From assembly GCA_030549335.1 (NCBI GenBank), contig JAUKPH010000018.1, forward strand, positions 4,278,001 through 4,342,000: a DNA stretch of 64,000 nt. Reading direction: 5' to 3'. Under the pieces are notes generated by a model. That model saw nothing but the letters and a program-made list of their open reading frames with translations. It had not been told where the DNA came from and did not search any database. Numbering within the stretch: the stretch's first letter is position 1; the number at the start of each line of letters is the position of its first letter. The DNA comes from Pontederia crassipes. Taxonomy: Eukaryota; Streptophyta; Magnoliopsida; Commelinales; Pontederiaceae. Positions 1 through 11,762 of this stretch are shown in pieces. The position numbers and the translations under genes were made by a program.

Positions 1-512
1 CAGACCCAGTACAGACCCCACTGGGTGTACTAGGAAGGAAGTCTTCTCTTTACCTTAATTCATATTGATTTTAAATGATACTGATATATTATTGGAATAT
101 TCAAGATATCGCCAGCTGACTAAAACGTGTTCTTTGATTAAAACAGAAAAAAGAAAAAGAAAATGATCATAGAAGAAAATGTTCCATGAGGACTGACCCT
201 TGTGGATGCCCCCATGGATACCACGCCACGCAGTAAGGTCGAGTGCTTCCTGATCGCTTCAGAGACAGCTGCTTGGCCGGCTCGGCCTACGTCAAACTTC
301 TTGAAGATGCTAGCTTTCCTCGCATCTAATATTAGAACCAACGCATACGTCATACATGAAGTACAATCCAGTCAAGTATTTAATCAAACAAGATGCCGTC
401 GTTCCCATGCACATACACAGATAACTTCCCACTCACCGAAGTAAGAAAAAGAGCGCGGCTTGGAGATGGAGGCATTGCAGGAGGGGGGTTTGCCAGCGAG
501 GATGGCCTCCAT
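1..512 (-). CDS. 5' end of an unrecognised minus-strand gene, partial (three exons)
   Basis: Three exons can be joined in phase on the minus strand: exon 1 512-437 (ATG at 512-510, donor GTGAGT), exon 2 325-198 (acceptor TATTAG, donor GTCAGT) and exon 3 from 29 off the window edge (acceptor CTTCCTAG). Exon 1 ends in phase 1 and exon 2 restores it. The product starts MEAILAGKPPSC, has a Ser/Pro-rich stretch of about 25 residues that could be an organelle transit peptide, then a basic, alpha-helix-like part (KKFDVGRAGQAAVSEAIRKH) and a Trp-rich end (YTQWGLYWV). I do not recognise the family. The GC-rich block 440-860 would be its leader and promoter. An alternative is that exon 1 starts upstream in another frame. 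The exon structure is inferred from splice signals only. Confidence 0.4.
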
Positions 513-1030
513 CTTGCAGAACCAACCGGCGGTCGGGCGTCTGCCGGCGGCGGAGGAGCCAATGGACCTGGCGGTGGCGAGGTGATGGTGGTGGGAGTTG
601 GAGGGAGGATGGAGGAAACATTCGAGCAGAGCTCAGCCACAGAGAGCTTCTTGAGATCGCTTGGCCCCTATCATCTTTCCCCTTCACCTCGGGCGGCCGA
701 CGGAAAAAGATGCCTCCTTTGCTTCCTTTCGGAGTCCTAATCGACCGGTGCTTTTGGGTCGGAAGATATCTCAAGCTTCCCTATCGCGAAGGAAGTGCTC
801 ACGCGTCTCTCCGGCGCTCAGCGTCCTCGGCAGCCATGTGCGATGGTCATGTAACGTTAATCCGCTCTCAAACTTTTCATTTCACTGCTGCCGCCGGTTT
901 TTGGTTTTTGGATTATTTAATAACGATTTTTGGAGCTTTGTTGTCGGGTTTTAGCCCCTGGGTTTGACCGACGGCGATCTTGGTTCTTTCCCGATCGGGT
1001 TCCGTAGTAGGAACCGGCATGAGAGGCAGA
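513..1030 (-). promoter_or_regulatory. GC-rich leader/promoter candidate of the left-edge gene
   Basis: This stretch is richer in GC than the AT-rich DNA that follows and lies just upstream of the proposed minus-strand ATG at 512. It contains several overlapping short open frames but no convincing protein. A 5' untranslated leader and core promoter is the simplest reading. No clear TATA box was picked out. Confidence 0.3.
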
Positions 1031-2820
1031 CCGGATTGAGCCATTCAAAAGCGCTCATCGGAAACCAGGCGGTTTAGTGAGACCGGAAGCCGGTTGACTT
1101 GAAGAGTAATAAAAGAAAACTGACTTCGAGTCACAGAAAATTTTTGGAAAAAATATATGATAATTGTCATTAATTTTGGAAAAAAAATATTTGTTTGTTA
1201 CTTCTAACATAAAAAAATAAAGGTATGAAATACAAAAAAAAATTAAAGAATAAAAATTTTATACATATTAATACAAATTACTAAGTGTGGAATAATTTGA
1301 ACATCAAATCTTAAATTTTAAATTTATGATTATTATTTTTCTTTTGTATACTTAATTTAGTATATATTCCTATCGAGTTTCGACCTGAAACGAACATCTA
1401 TTCAAGTCGTTGTCCAGTGCAGTCCTAACAACATTGAGTTTCATATCTAATAATGATCTACGGAACAAACGAATATGATGAGAATCGAAGTTGTAATCAC
1501 CTTAGGATTGGTGGTTGCCTCTTGATGCATGCTCATTTCTACGTATTATCTTGCACTTTAATAAATTAAAATTGAATAAAGTATGCACCAATTTTTTAAA
1601 TATTTTTAGTGAGAATTTTGTTTTCCTTTTAGTTATATGATATTCACCGAATTTGCTTATCAGAAGAAGAAAACAGTCCGCGTCCACTGACACATATCGT
1701 ATTTATCTAAGTTGCGTCAACCATAAAATGAAGTAGGGGTATTCTGGCACGCGCTGAATAGCATAGACCGTGTCAAGTTAAAATGATCCATGTCTGAGTT
1801 AAATAACATGAAGATCTCAACCTAGCGAACACCGTGATTTCAGAAGCTAGCACCCATGTCATTTATTACACGGTCCGTGTTATTAATATCACTAGATTTG
1901 GCGCACCAAGATGAGAATTGCGTAATCAGAGCACTAATCAACACGGGCTGTGTTATTAATAACATGATCCGTGCTATAAAAAGACTCTCCTTCCACCCTA
2001 TGAAGATATCCAATATTGAAGGCAAACATCCAATCATGAGAGTTTTGTGGCTACTTTATTTAGAGTCATATGAATTTTTAGAGTTTTATTTTCTTGCTCA
2101 TTTTTATACTATAATCTTTTTTATGATGTTTAATTCTTCCTCAATGGAGTAGCATTCTCGGTTGGTATTACTTTGTTGAACTCTATTGTTGTTTTGAAAT
2201 AAAAGATCATTTCTCTTATCTAAATATGAATATTGTGATTTCCTTGAGAATTTAATCATTTTTAACATCTCATATATCTCACATATTTACTCAGTGAGAT
2301 TTACAGGGGTGTGGCGTTAGACTTACTTAGTTGAGAAGTCTTAAAGATGAATTGAACTACATTGCATTTTATTCATAAATATTTGGTGAACGATTTGATT
2401 AAACTTTCTTAAAATATTTAATTGATAAAACAGATAGAACATCTGATTAGAGTCCTAAAATATATTTCAATTATTTCCATCATATATTATTTTCATCGAT
2501 TATTTGAAATAATAGTGGAGGAATACTTAGTAAAGCCAGTTGTTCACCTATTTAATATTTTTACACCTTTCTTTGGATATGCCTATCATTACTCTTAAAA
2601 AATTCTCATCTAGCAAGAATAAGAGAAAAATCCTCGTGGGATCGGCATTTTTTTCACCCTTTTACTTCTTGTGCGATCGATACACTTACTGCCTTTTCTA
2701 CTGTATAGAAAAATCACATCACCTCCTTATGAGTCATAGCATATACTCCAATCTATCCTCTTGTACTAGTCTTCTATCCACTAACTATACTGACGATAGC
2801 TTTTCCCTTATTCAATGAAT
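1031..2820. other. AT-rich intergenic DNA with LTR-like texture
   Basis: No gene is supported here. Around 1850-1980 the motif CACGG..GTGTTATTAATA occurs twice and is followed by CTATAAAAAG, and the downstream 500 bases resemble the texture of the LTR at 5476-6776. This may be an old LTR, but no termini or target-site duplication were found. Confidence 0.25.
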
Positions 2821-3149
2821 TAGTGGATGGAGTTCTCCCTACTGCTACAGTCGAGCATGTGCCGCTACACGCATAAGAACCTTGAGTAAAAGCTGCAACT
2901 GAAGGTCACTCACTCTTCTTATGTCATTTATCACAGTAGCTGAAACAAGTCAAATTACCCTCACATACCATCACCTACCTATATGAAACTTACCACAAGT
3001 AGCACATGAATCTAGCTTCTCGCCCAAAACTCTGAAATCCCATGCTTTTGTCTATTGCATAAACCTCAACTCTGTAGTATAGGTGATAACTAGACTAGGT
3101 GTCCAACGAATAGGCTATGGGTGAGGCTCAAATTTGCCCCTCTTCGAAT

Positions 3150-3717
3150 CTTGGCTGCGTTGTCCTCGATCAAAATGACAAAAGTTTTGCTTGTTTGCCT
3201 GCTACATAATAAGAAATGTAAAAAGGGACTAAGGAATGAACCTGTGAGAGGTGTGTTCATGGATTTTGTTTTATTCATTTTCATATTCGAATTGTTAATT
3301 CAAGGTATACTTTGAATGATTTTGCAATTGTCGAATTATAGTCTAGAGTTGTTGGTGCTTGTGTTATGTGATTAACGAGCGCATCTGACTCGTAGTTTTG
3401 GTTAGATAGTGAGCTTGTGACTCATTAATTTGGGCTTGAGTCTCACTCTTCCATTTCTATTTTGAATTGTCAATAATGTCCTTATAACTGTATGTAATGG
3501 TTAACTTTTTGAAATTAAATTGTTTAATAAAATATATGAAATGTTGTATATGGTATAAAGGACGAATGTATACATATGTCATACCGAATTTTTGAAAATT
3601 TTTACAATTAGTTTATTTTTTGAACATTGGTTTTCAATTGAATATTTGAATTTGAATGAGTTATTTTAAAATTTCACCCCTTGTGACGACTGACGAAGAG
3701 TTGGGCATTACACTCGG
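3150..3717 (-). repeat. Left arm of a long imperfect inverted repeat (LTR-like, starts TGTAATGCCC)
   Basis: Read on the minus strand this arm begins TGTAATGCCCAACT at 3717 and matches the plus-strand sequence at 4033-4570 over roughly 550 bases, with many substitutions and small gaps. Shared landmarks include GAGTCACAAG and AATCATTCAAA. The start TGTAATGCCC resembles the 5' end of plant LTRs, so the two arms may be two LTR-type sequences head to head. No coding region is present. Confidence 0.6.
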
Positions 3718-4032
3718 GTTGGGTTTTTCAACTTGGACTGCACTATCATTTAAATTGGGCTAAGTTTTGTCTATCCAATTTCAGTTCATACTTTATGTGG
3801 AAAATCACCATGAATTTTGTTCCAACATATTAGTTTCTAATTAATTCACTTTGTTACTTATAATTATGAAAATTAAAGAGTCTTCAATATAATCCACTCT
3901 AAATTAAAGTAAGTTCAAGTTGATTAAGTTTTCAACTACTTTTAACTTAATCTAATTAATTCGCTAGGTGTCGCATAGTTATTTTAGGTTCACATTGTTT
4001 GATGGGATAGATGAAAAATCTTATGATCATTT

Positions 4033-4570
4033 TTGTAATGCCCAACTTCCGATTAAGCGTCGTAAGGGGTGTATTCATAGAACCAATTGTTTAAAGTCAA
4101 ATTCAAATATCTAACGAAAACCAGCATTAAAAAATAAACTATCTCTAGAAAATTTCAGTATGACGTATGCATAAATTTGATCACGCGTCATATAGAACAT
4201 TTCTATATCTCATCACAGGCAATTAATTTCAAAACTTAAACCATTACATGCAGTTATAATTATATTACGGACAATTTAACATAGAAATTAAAAGAATGTG
4301 ATTTAAGTCCAAAATAGTGAGTCACAAGTTTACTCTCTCAAAATCACGAACCACTTATAAACCATGTACCGTGAGAGTCTATCGCTCCACACTATAATCA
4401 AACATCTCCGAAATCATTCAAAACAATCTTCAAATTATCAATTCGTATAGGAAAAATCCAATGAAATATAAAGGTAAACAAAATCAATGATCCCTCTCAC
4501 ACTTGCTCATTCCCTAATTTATTTATATTTCTTATTTCATGTCAGACAAGCAAAATATAATTTCATTAAT
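4033..4570 (+). repeat. Right arm of the long imperfect inverted repeat
   Basis: This is the plus-strand partner of 3150-3717. Its first bases TGTAATGCCCAACTTCC mirror the inner end of the left arm. The two inner ends are separated by about 315 bases of unrelated AT-rich DNA. Similarity fades beyond about 4570, where an AGACAAGCAAAA segment is still recognisable in both arms. Confidence 0.6.
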
Positions 4571-5242
4571 TACCTACAAAATTTTGAACAAAAGGGGTGA
4601 GCATAAATAAGCTCGACAAGTCAAACGACTATCTTAAGTATTAAAACAACCACAAAAATCAACATCTTTATTTTCAAGAAATATTTAAAATTTTGCACAT
4701 CATAAAAGTTAGGAAAAACACCTTCAAACATGGATATCCATACCACTATCAATTGAGTGCTTCTTTACCCACCCGTCGTGTTATTATATCATCACAAGAT
4801 GGTTGTTTTAATTTCGTTCCTCAACACAGTTTATTTCTTTTCTTTCTCCATTCTATCCCTCGTGTCATTGTATTGTCACAAGATAATTATTTTAATTCCA
4901 CCCTTTGTGTCGAACATGCTCCTCGTGTCTATTCGATTTGGCCAATTCTCCGAGATGAAAATACTCTGCCTTATGCGGGTTTTTACATGTGATTCACATG
5001 ATCGAATACAGATTCGAAGGGAAAGTTTAGAATTTAAAGTCATCATACTAAACTTTTTTTTTCAAAGTTCAAATCTTTACTTCAGATGTATAAGAAAGAC
5101 TTTTGCCATGGTCAACGGGTTTCCAAACCTTATATTAAAACATTGCAGGTCATATGATGACACACATATAAAACATACAAATAAGTATAAATATGCATAA
5201 AGAATACTATCACGAAAATTCATTCTACGTCGGGTGGAACAA
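4571..5242. other. AT-rich intergenic DNA
   Basis: No supported gene or repeat. Short open frames around 4693-5200 are AT-rich, lack recognisable domains and look like chance. The stretch may be the remainder of the LTR-like sequence that starts at 4033. Confidence 0.3.
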
Positions 5243-5616
5243 TATCATTACTTCGAAGAGTTAAGCAATTCATATCATTTGAGGTAAGTGATGCACGAAA
5301 AATCATGCATTAGTTTAGGTCATTTGATTAGTATTTTAGAATGTTTTTTATTTAGAAAAGGGGAGTTTTGATTTTTTTTTCATATAATTTCATTTAAATT
5401 TAATTTCTACCTAAGTTTGGAAATTATTCTATCATTACTTCGAAGAGTTAAGCAATTCATATCATTTGAGGTAAATGATGCACGAAAAATTATGCATTAG
5501 TTTATGTCATTTGATTAGCATTTTAGAATGTTTTTATATTTAGAAAAGGGGAGTCTTGATTTGTTTTCATATAATTTCATTAGATTTGATTTCTACCTAA
5601 GTCTGTAAATTATTTA
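5243..5616. repeat. 187-bp tandem duplication across an LTR border
   Basis: Bases 5243-5429 are repeated at 5430-5616 with about 90 percent identity by eye. Each copy holds about 46 bases of pre-insertion flank (ATCATTACTTCGAAGAG and so on) followed by the first bases of the solo LTR (TGATGCACGAAAAAT). The duplication therefore happened after the retrotransposon inserted. The flank part of copy 1 keeps GTAAG, the target-site duplication, whereas copy 2 has GTAAA. Confidence 0.85.
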
Positions 5617-6776
5617 TGACAGAATATGAGAAAATGTAGAAATCAAGGCAAGAAAATGTCTAAAACAACTAAGAAGATTGTCACGACCATGACAGTTCTT
5701 TTCATGGCCGTGAGAGATTTTCAGTAGAAATTTGGCTATTTTTCAGCCTTGACAGCCTTCTGTCACGGCCGTAATAGAGCATTTCATGGCCGTGACGGCG
5801 GTCGGTTAGAGCATTTTAAAGCTGTTTTTATCCATTTTTTTGATATATTTTTTGTTTCTTCCCTTGGGGGACGATAAAACCTATAAAAGGAGACAGATGA
5901 AGGATTGAAAAAGCATCCCTAGAGCATAGTTTTGAAACCTAGAAAGAGGAGAAGTGCGAGGACAACAACGAAGCTCTGTCGAAAACTCGAGAGAGGACGC
6001 GCTTAGCCTATGCTAGAGTTTTTGTTTTCTTTTCCCTACATTTTTATTCCAGATTTGATGTTGATTTTAGCATATTTGTTCTTTCATTAGGGTCATTCTA
6101 GTTGAACCATATTTATGTATTGGATTCTTCTTAATATTAGTTTAATTCGAATCTTTAATAGCATTGCAATTTCATATTTAATGCTTTTCTTTGATTCCAT
6201 GATTTATAATTTGATTTCTATCTGAGAAAAAAGTGATTATTTTCGTAATAGTTTCTAGGATTGATTTTATTTATTGTATGCCACAATTAGGAAAATCGAA
6301 AGAGACATAATTTGCGTAGTTGTTAAGATGACTTGAGAAAGCCCTTAATATTAATTTCATTTTGATGCATCTTATGATTTAATTAAGTAAATTAAAAACT
6401 GAAAGGATTGATTTATTTTAATTATTCATAAGATAGCAGTTAAAGCTTGAAACATTGATTAACTGATTTTGGGAATTCACTTTAATATTGATTCAACTAA
6501 TTCTAAGTTGAAAAAAATCATTACATTCTAGTGATGATAATTAGGTGCCTTAATCATCAAATCATTATTTCTCCATGTGATCATTTCTTTTATTTTTATT
6601 ATTTTCTTTTTATACACATCTGAAATCATATATTTTCTTAATTTCTCAATTAACAAAGTTAAAATAAAATATAAGTTATTAACCGTCCTCGTGGGAATGA
6701 TAACTCTACTCATTCACTTTATTACTTGAGCGACTAGTGCACTTGTTAACGTTTGCTATCAATTCTACACGTATCA
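5476..6776 (+). mobile_element. Solo LTR of a probable Ty3-type retrotransposon
   Basis: The element starts TGATGCACG and ends GTATCA, and is flanked by the 5-bp target-site duplication GTAAG (5284-5288 and 6777-6781; the nearer left copy at 5471-5475 has mutated to GTAAA). Length is about 1.3 kb, or 1.49 kb counting the duplicated first 187 bases. CCTATAAAAGG near 5879 is a likely LTR promoter. The 3' portion (GTGGGAATGATAACTC, then GACTAGTGCACTTG) resembles the ends of plant Ty3/gypsy LTRs. No internal coding region is present on either side, so it is a solo LTR left by recombination. Family assignment is inference. Confidence 0.75.
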
Positions 6777-6781
6777 GTAAG

Positions 6782-7091
6782 TTCCATCACTTTGAATTCA
6801 TCGAGTTTCAAATTATCTCATCGTTTGAATTCAATCAAAAGTAAACACAACCTATCATATCCATTGCTTGATTAATTAATATTACAAAAATAAAATTCAT
6901 AATTCACTATTAACAATAACTCAACGTGCTTATCATAAACCAAGTCCTTCTAAAACACTTACCAAGGAAAAAACGAAGGCTCATGGACTAGCAACAGTCT
7001 AATCTAATCTCCACAAATAACGAACTATTGCCGATTAACAATCCCCCTATAAACGAAATTCAAAATGAACTTTTAACAACATCTAATTAAA
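6782..7091. other. AT-rich spacer
   Basis: No gene, repeat or motif was recognised between the solo LTR and the segmental duplication. Confidence 0.4.
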
Positions 7092-8345
7092 CCTTTAATC
7101 ACATTATAAAGATTATTATCAGCTATCCAATCATCTCACCCCAATAAAATAAAATTACTTAAAATTAGTTCACATAACTGAAATAAAATGTGCATTTTCA
7201 TTCACTTACCAAAACACAATATGAGGATAAGTCATCGTAAATGTCATTGGAGGGACGATCGAAATTCAAAGTCGACGAATCGAACTCGTAGAAAACATCA
7301 CCGGCCACCGAAAAAGAAACATCAACTCGGTCACCTACAAGATTGGAAGCAAAATACTTTTAAAGCCCCTCAAAATGAGCCTAATCAATTTGAAAATGAT
7401 GCCTAGCTCACCAACGAAAGGATCGATGCGAATCAGAGTCGAAATGAGTCACCGACGAACCTCCCCCTTTCCTAGCGTTCAATGCATTATGGACCGATTT
7501 TCGCCCAACCCATATCGAAAAATTCATTTTGTCATTCTCTTTTCATTATTACCTCTCGCTCGAAAAATGATGGCCGATGACGACAATCGGGACAATGGCT
7601 AGAGTTCGCATGGGGCCGGCCTTGTTTGGTAATTGGAACCAGACGGAACCAACGCTTGGTTCCAACCAGTTCCGCTAAATGATGTGACGTTTGGTGAAAC
7701 CGAATGCGGAATCCGGTTCCAAAATTAGAAGTCACGTGACCCCTTTCTTCCTTCCTTTGGTTTCACCATTTGGTGAACCGGGCACTATAGCATGGACCAC
7801 TGTTGACAGATTTTTTTCTTTCAATTTCGTTTATTCTTTTTTTTCTTTCTTTATTTTCTCTCACACACACATGTATCTTATAAAATATTTTTTATTAAAT
7901 AAATTATTTATTATAACATTTAATACAATATTATTTCTTACTTGTTATTTCATTAAATTTTTTTAATATTTTACTACATATAATTTATTAAAAACCTTAT
8001 TTTTTATATTTAAATAATACATTTTCTAACAAATCTTTTTAAACAAAATTTTTAATTCTTACTTTTGTTTTTATTTATTAGCACTATTTTATTTTATATT
8101 TATCATATCAATTTTTATTTCAAAACTCATAAAAAATTAACTCATTACATCTACTTTTTTCTATCACATCAACTGTCTTATTATTCATCATTAAATTTCA
8201 CGAAGAAGAAGCGAGCCCTTTTTTCACTTATTTTGTTTTTAAGAAGCGAGCCCTTTTTTCAGTTATTTTGTTTTTTTGGCTGCTGCTGTCCTGCACAAGA
8301 CAAAATGATCCCCTCCTTTTTAAAGTATTTATATTTTTTTAAACC
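7092..8345. repeat. Segmental tandem duplication, copy 1 (interrupted)
   Basis: Bases 7092-7602 (part A) and 8208-8345 (part B) reappear side by side at 8341-8935 and 8937-9050. Part A contains ATCACATTATAAAGATTAT and GGAGGGACGATCGAAATT. Part B contains GCGAGCCCTTTTTTCA and GGCTGCTGCTGTCCTG. In this copy A and B are separated by about 600 bases absent from copy 2. Short open frames inside part A are conserved between copies but carry no recognised domain. Confidence 0.75.
7610..8207. mobile_element. Insertion inside duplication copy 1, MITE-like
   Basis: The stretch starts near GGCCTTGTTTGGTAATTGG, a sequence typical of MITE and hAT/PIF termini, and contains local inverted pieces such as TTTGGTGAAACC and GGTTTCACC. 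It is missing from the otherwise parallel copy 2 (empty site near 8910-8937). The right terminus and a target-site duplication could not be fixed, so it may be several events. Confidence 0.4.
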
Positions 8346-9050
8346 TTTAATCACATTATAAAGATTATTTTCAACTATCCAATTATCTCACCCCAACAAA
8401 CGTAGCCACCTCTCTCGAAATCGAAGTCGCACCGGCCAAAATGTCACTACTTCATCAATAATAAAATAAAATTACTTAAATTAGTTCACATAATTAAAAA
8501 AATGTGCATTTTCATCCACTTACCAAAACACAGTATGAGAATGAGTCATCATAAATGTCATCGGAGGGACGATCGAAATTTAAAGCCAACGAATCGAACT
8601 CGCAGAAAACATCATCGACCACCGAAAAAAGAAACCTCAACTCGATCTCCTACAAAATTGAAAGTAAAATACTTTTAAAACCCCTCAAAATGAGTCTAAT
8701 CAATATGAAGATGATTTCTAGCTCACCAACAAAAGGCTCGCTGGGAATCGGAGTTGAAATGAGTCACCGAGGAACCTCCTCCTTTCCCAACATTCGATGC
8801 ATTGTGGACCGATTTTCATCCAACCAATGTCAAAAAAATTCATTTCATTGTTCTCTTTCCATTGTTATCTCTGGCTCGAAAAATGATGGTCTACGACGAC
8901 AAACGCATGGGCAGTGTAGCAGCCGTGAGGTTGGAAGAAGAAACGAGCCCTTTTTTCACTTATTTTTTTTTTGTTTTTTTGGCTGCTGCTGTCCTGCGCA
9001 AGACAAAATTATCCACTCCTTTTTAAAGTATTTACATTTTTTTTAAAACG
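8341..9050. repeat. Segmental tandem duplication, copy 2
   Basis: This copy carries parts A and B without the insertion seen in copy 1, but has about 65 extra bases near 8396-8460 (AAACGTAGCCACCTCTCTCG). An additional short tandem copy of the GCGAGCCCTTTTTTCA motif precedes it at 8212 and 8242. No supported gene. Confidence 0.75.
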
Positions 9051-9900
9051 CGTGACGTTACAGTTTCACCTACAATTCTATGAAGGCAATAATAATATAT
9101 TATATAGGTCCCCGATCCGAGGAAAGCCATACACCCTTGACTACAAAAAAAGGTGAGCTTTTAAAGACTGTACAATCATTATCCCATTTGTATATTCCAT
9201 TAAATTTAAAGTGATGATTTTTTTTCATTTATTTATTTATTTATTTATTATTTGTCTTTCATTGAACAAGATAATAGCATGACATATTATCACGTCAAGG
9301 GATGACCACCTTGCTTTCAAGACGTTCGTGAAGGAATCAAAGATACACTTCAAGTCATGAGTTTTCTTTGCCTCCTACTTTTTCTACATTGTTTTCGTGA
9401 CATTTTATTCGATGATAGCTCATGCATGAAATCAAACACTTAAAGTGCATTGTATAAATTTTAAAGTATTTCGTGGACCTGATGTTTTCCTCTTTTATCC
9501 GAAAAGGGTGAATATTATCATGATTCTAATTACTTATTATATAAAGGTTGGATGGAGTGCAACTTTTCTTTACTTGAGTAAAATTTTGAATTGGAATCTT
9601 TATAATACAAAAGCTTCTATCATATCTCACGTACGGATTGACTTAGTTAGATTAATTAAATTCAATGAGAAAATTAATTTTTAATACGTGAATAATATGC
9701 ACGATTTGCCACTTTTATCTTTAGAAAAATGTATGTATGTGAATAAAAAAATGCATCCAGCCCTAGAGGCCCAGTCCGAGCCATTGGATCTCGATTAGTT
9801 TGGTTGTGCCGCTGAGATTTAATCTCGCATGAACCAACAAATAAACCAGCTATCAATTGGGTTTTGTTTCCTTCCTGCCGGTTCAAACCAACTCAACCGA
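9051..9900. other. AT-rich intergenic DNA upstream of the CBL locus
   Basis: No gene or mobile element is supported. The (ATTT)n run near 9228-9250 is a simple repeat. Confidence 0.35.
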
Positions 9901-10640
9901 ACCCAGTCCGGTCCCCAAAAAAGAGTACGGTAATCTTTCCCTCCCCCCCTTTATCCTCTCCCAATCTCGAAATAGATCTCTCCCTTTCCGACGCCCTCGC
10001 CCTCGCCGTCGCGTAGTAGATGATCTCCTTTCCCCGGCGGCTCGCCCTCAGAAGATCTTGCCGACGCCTCGCCCTCGCCGGTCCCTGCACGACGACGATT
10101 CGCGAGGAAGGAAAGCAGGTTTGCCTTCGTTCGTCGTACCTTCATTTTAGATCTGGACTTCATTAGTTTTTTTACGATCTACAAGGTTCTCTTCTTCGCG
10201 TGGTAGATCTCCCCCGACGGCTCGCTCTCTAATAAAAAATCCTGCCCGACTGCTCACACTCGCCCGAACTCGCCCCTGTGTTCCTGCACGTTGACGATTC
10301 GGGAGGACCTCTAGGTCTTCACCTTCGTTAACAGAATAACGGCCATATTTTTCTAGGACGTATTTGTTTCAAAATCGGTAGATGTCAATGAAATTTATTA
10401 AAAAAATCTTTTATGATCGCTCTGTTGTTTTATACAATTCGACACAAACTCAAATACGAAACATATTTCTGAAGTATAAAACTATCTCCACCCCTATCTC
10501 GGGACAGGGAATCCGAACAGAATAGAGGCAAGGGAGGAGGGAGGCAGGGAGAGGGAAAAAACAGGATAGGAAAAACGAAGAACAAAATTCTCGGCTTTTC
10601 CTGTTTTCCAATCCGAACTCTCTCTTCTCCGCAGGTATGA
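9901..10640 (+). promoter_or_regulatory. Probable CBL promoter and 5' leader, with a diverged tandem duplication
   Basis: A GC-rich island in otherwise AT-rich DNA, about 2 kb upstream of the CBL start codon and on a plausible transcript. Bases about 10013-10140 and 10200-10335 are diverged tandem copies sharing GTAGAT..TCTCC, GGCTCGC, CCTGCACG and GACGATTCG. CTCTCTTCTCCGCAG|GTATG near 10635 looks like an exon end with a donor, consistent with an untranslated first exon and a long leader intron. The transcript boundaries are inferred. Confidence 0.4.
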
Positions 10641-11405
10641 TTTGAATCCTAATTACCCGTATCTCAATTCCCTTGACAAGTAGATAAGGAACAATTTCTT
10701 GCCGTTTGGTTGCTTGGAATTCAGAGGATATTCTAATAGATACATCAGGATAGATTTTGGATGCTGAATCCAGAGGGCTTGGTGTTATAGATCTATTTTG
10801 TGTGATGAAGTTTGAATCTTGCATTGGTTTTGAGATAAGTTGAGAAATTTAGCAGTAAATATTCGGGCTTCTTTTTTTATCTCGAGATGTGTTTTTATGA
10901 ATTATTGATGGGCAGTTGGGACCACAGAAAACAGAAGAAAGATGAGATTTTGAGGGCAAAATCAAGATGGGGATAAAAATATTGTCTAATGTGATTCAAG
11001 CTTGCTTGCCATTATGCTGGCATGGAACAATGAGGGACTGTTGTAGGTATATTGAGGCTTAGGAGGAATCAGATTCTTAAGGAAAGGTGGTATTCATACT
11101 TTTCACCTTTCCAGGTAGGAAAATTACAGAAAAATATTTCTTCCAGTGTCCTCTTTTACACAATCAGATATCTCAATTTATTTGCTTGGACGGTGTTCTT
11201 TAACTTGAATAGATTTGGATAAAGTAAATGGCTGGATTTTGAGTCTTTTACTATTTGCAGTTTTAGTTATGATTTAGATATTTTTTTGTCAGCTGCAATA
11301 TATTCAGTTGTAGTTCAAATTTACCAAGTTAAATTTAATGTTTGTGTTGGATGGAATTAGAGCCAATTTAACCAGGCCTATCCTCAAATTTCAATGTGGA
11401 TAACT

Positions 11406-11762
11406 TTTTTTTGAGAAGAGAAAGGATGACCACCAGTTAGGTGTCATCCATGTATATTATATATCACCAAAAAGAAACATCATATACAAGTGAAACGCTC
11501 TCCAGTGGAGAGCGGCAAAAATATGCTAACCAAAACCCCACTCCCGTAGAAGATGACACATGTGATGTACAATATTGTCCGCTTGACATCTCTCCCCACA
11601 AAAAATGACACGGTTGCGCTGGAGCCAGAGGGCCCAGGCACCGGCCAGAAAAGTCGCCACATGAAGTCTCCAATCGGATCCCTGTCTGCCAAGCCTCCTC
11701 ATGCCCTGCCAAAAGTCTGCCGCCACCGGGGGAATGCCACCCGTAATGCTCGTCCGAGTCCA
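11406..11762 (-). mobile_element. 5'-truncated L1-type LINE fragment
   Basis: A perfect 16-bp direct repeat TTCAATGTGGATAACT lies at 11390-11405 and 11763-11778. The left copy is followed at once by a run of T, the poly(A) tail of a minus-strand insertion. Minus-strand frames contain WALWLQRNRVIFCGE, which resembles the C-terminal region of plant L1 open reading frame 2. The frame is broken into at least two. The insertion sits in the proposed 5' leader intron of the CBL gene, antisense to it. Confidence 0.85.

Noticed and set aside
5650..5830. CRISPR-like or regulatory array from repeated CATGGCCGTGA words
   Set aside because: Spacing is irregular, copies are imperfect, and the words lie within an LTR. 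Plant nuclear DNA does not carry CRISPR arrays.
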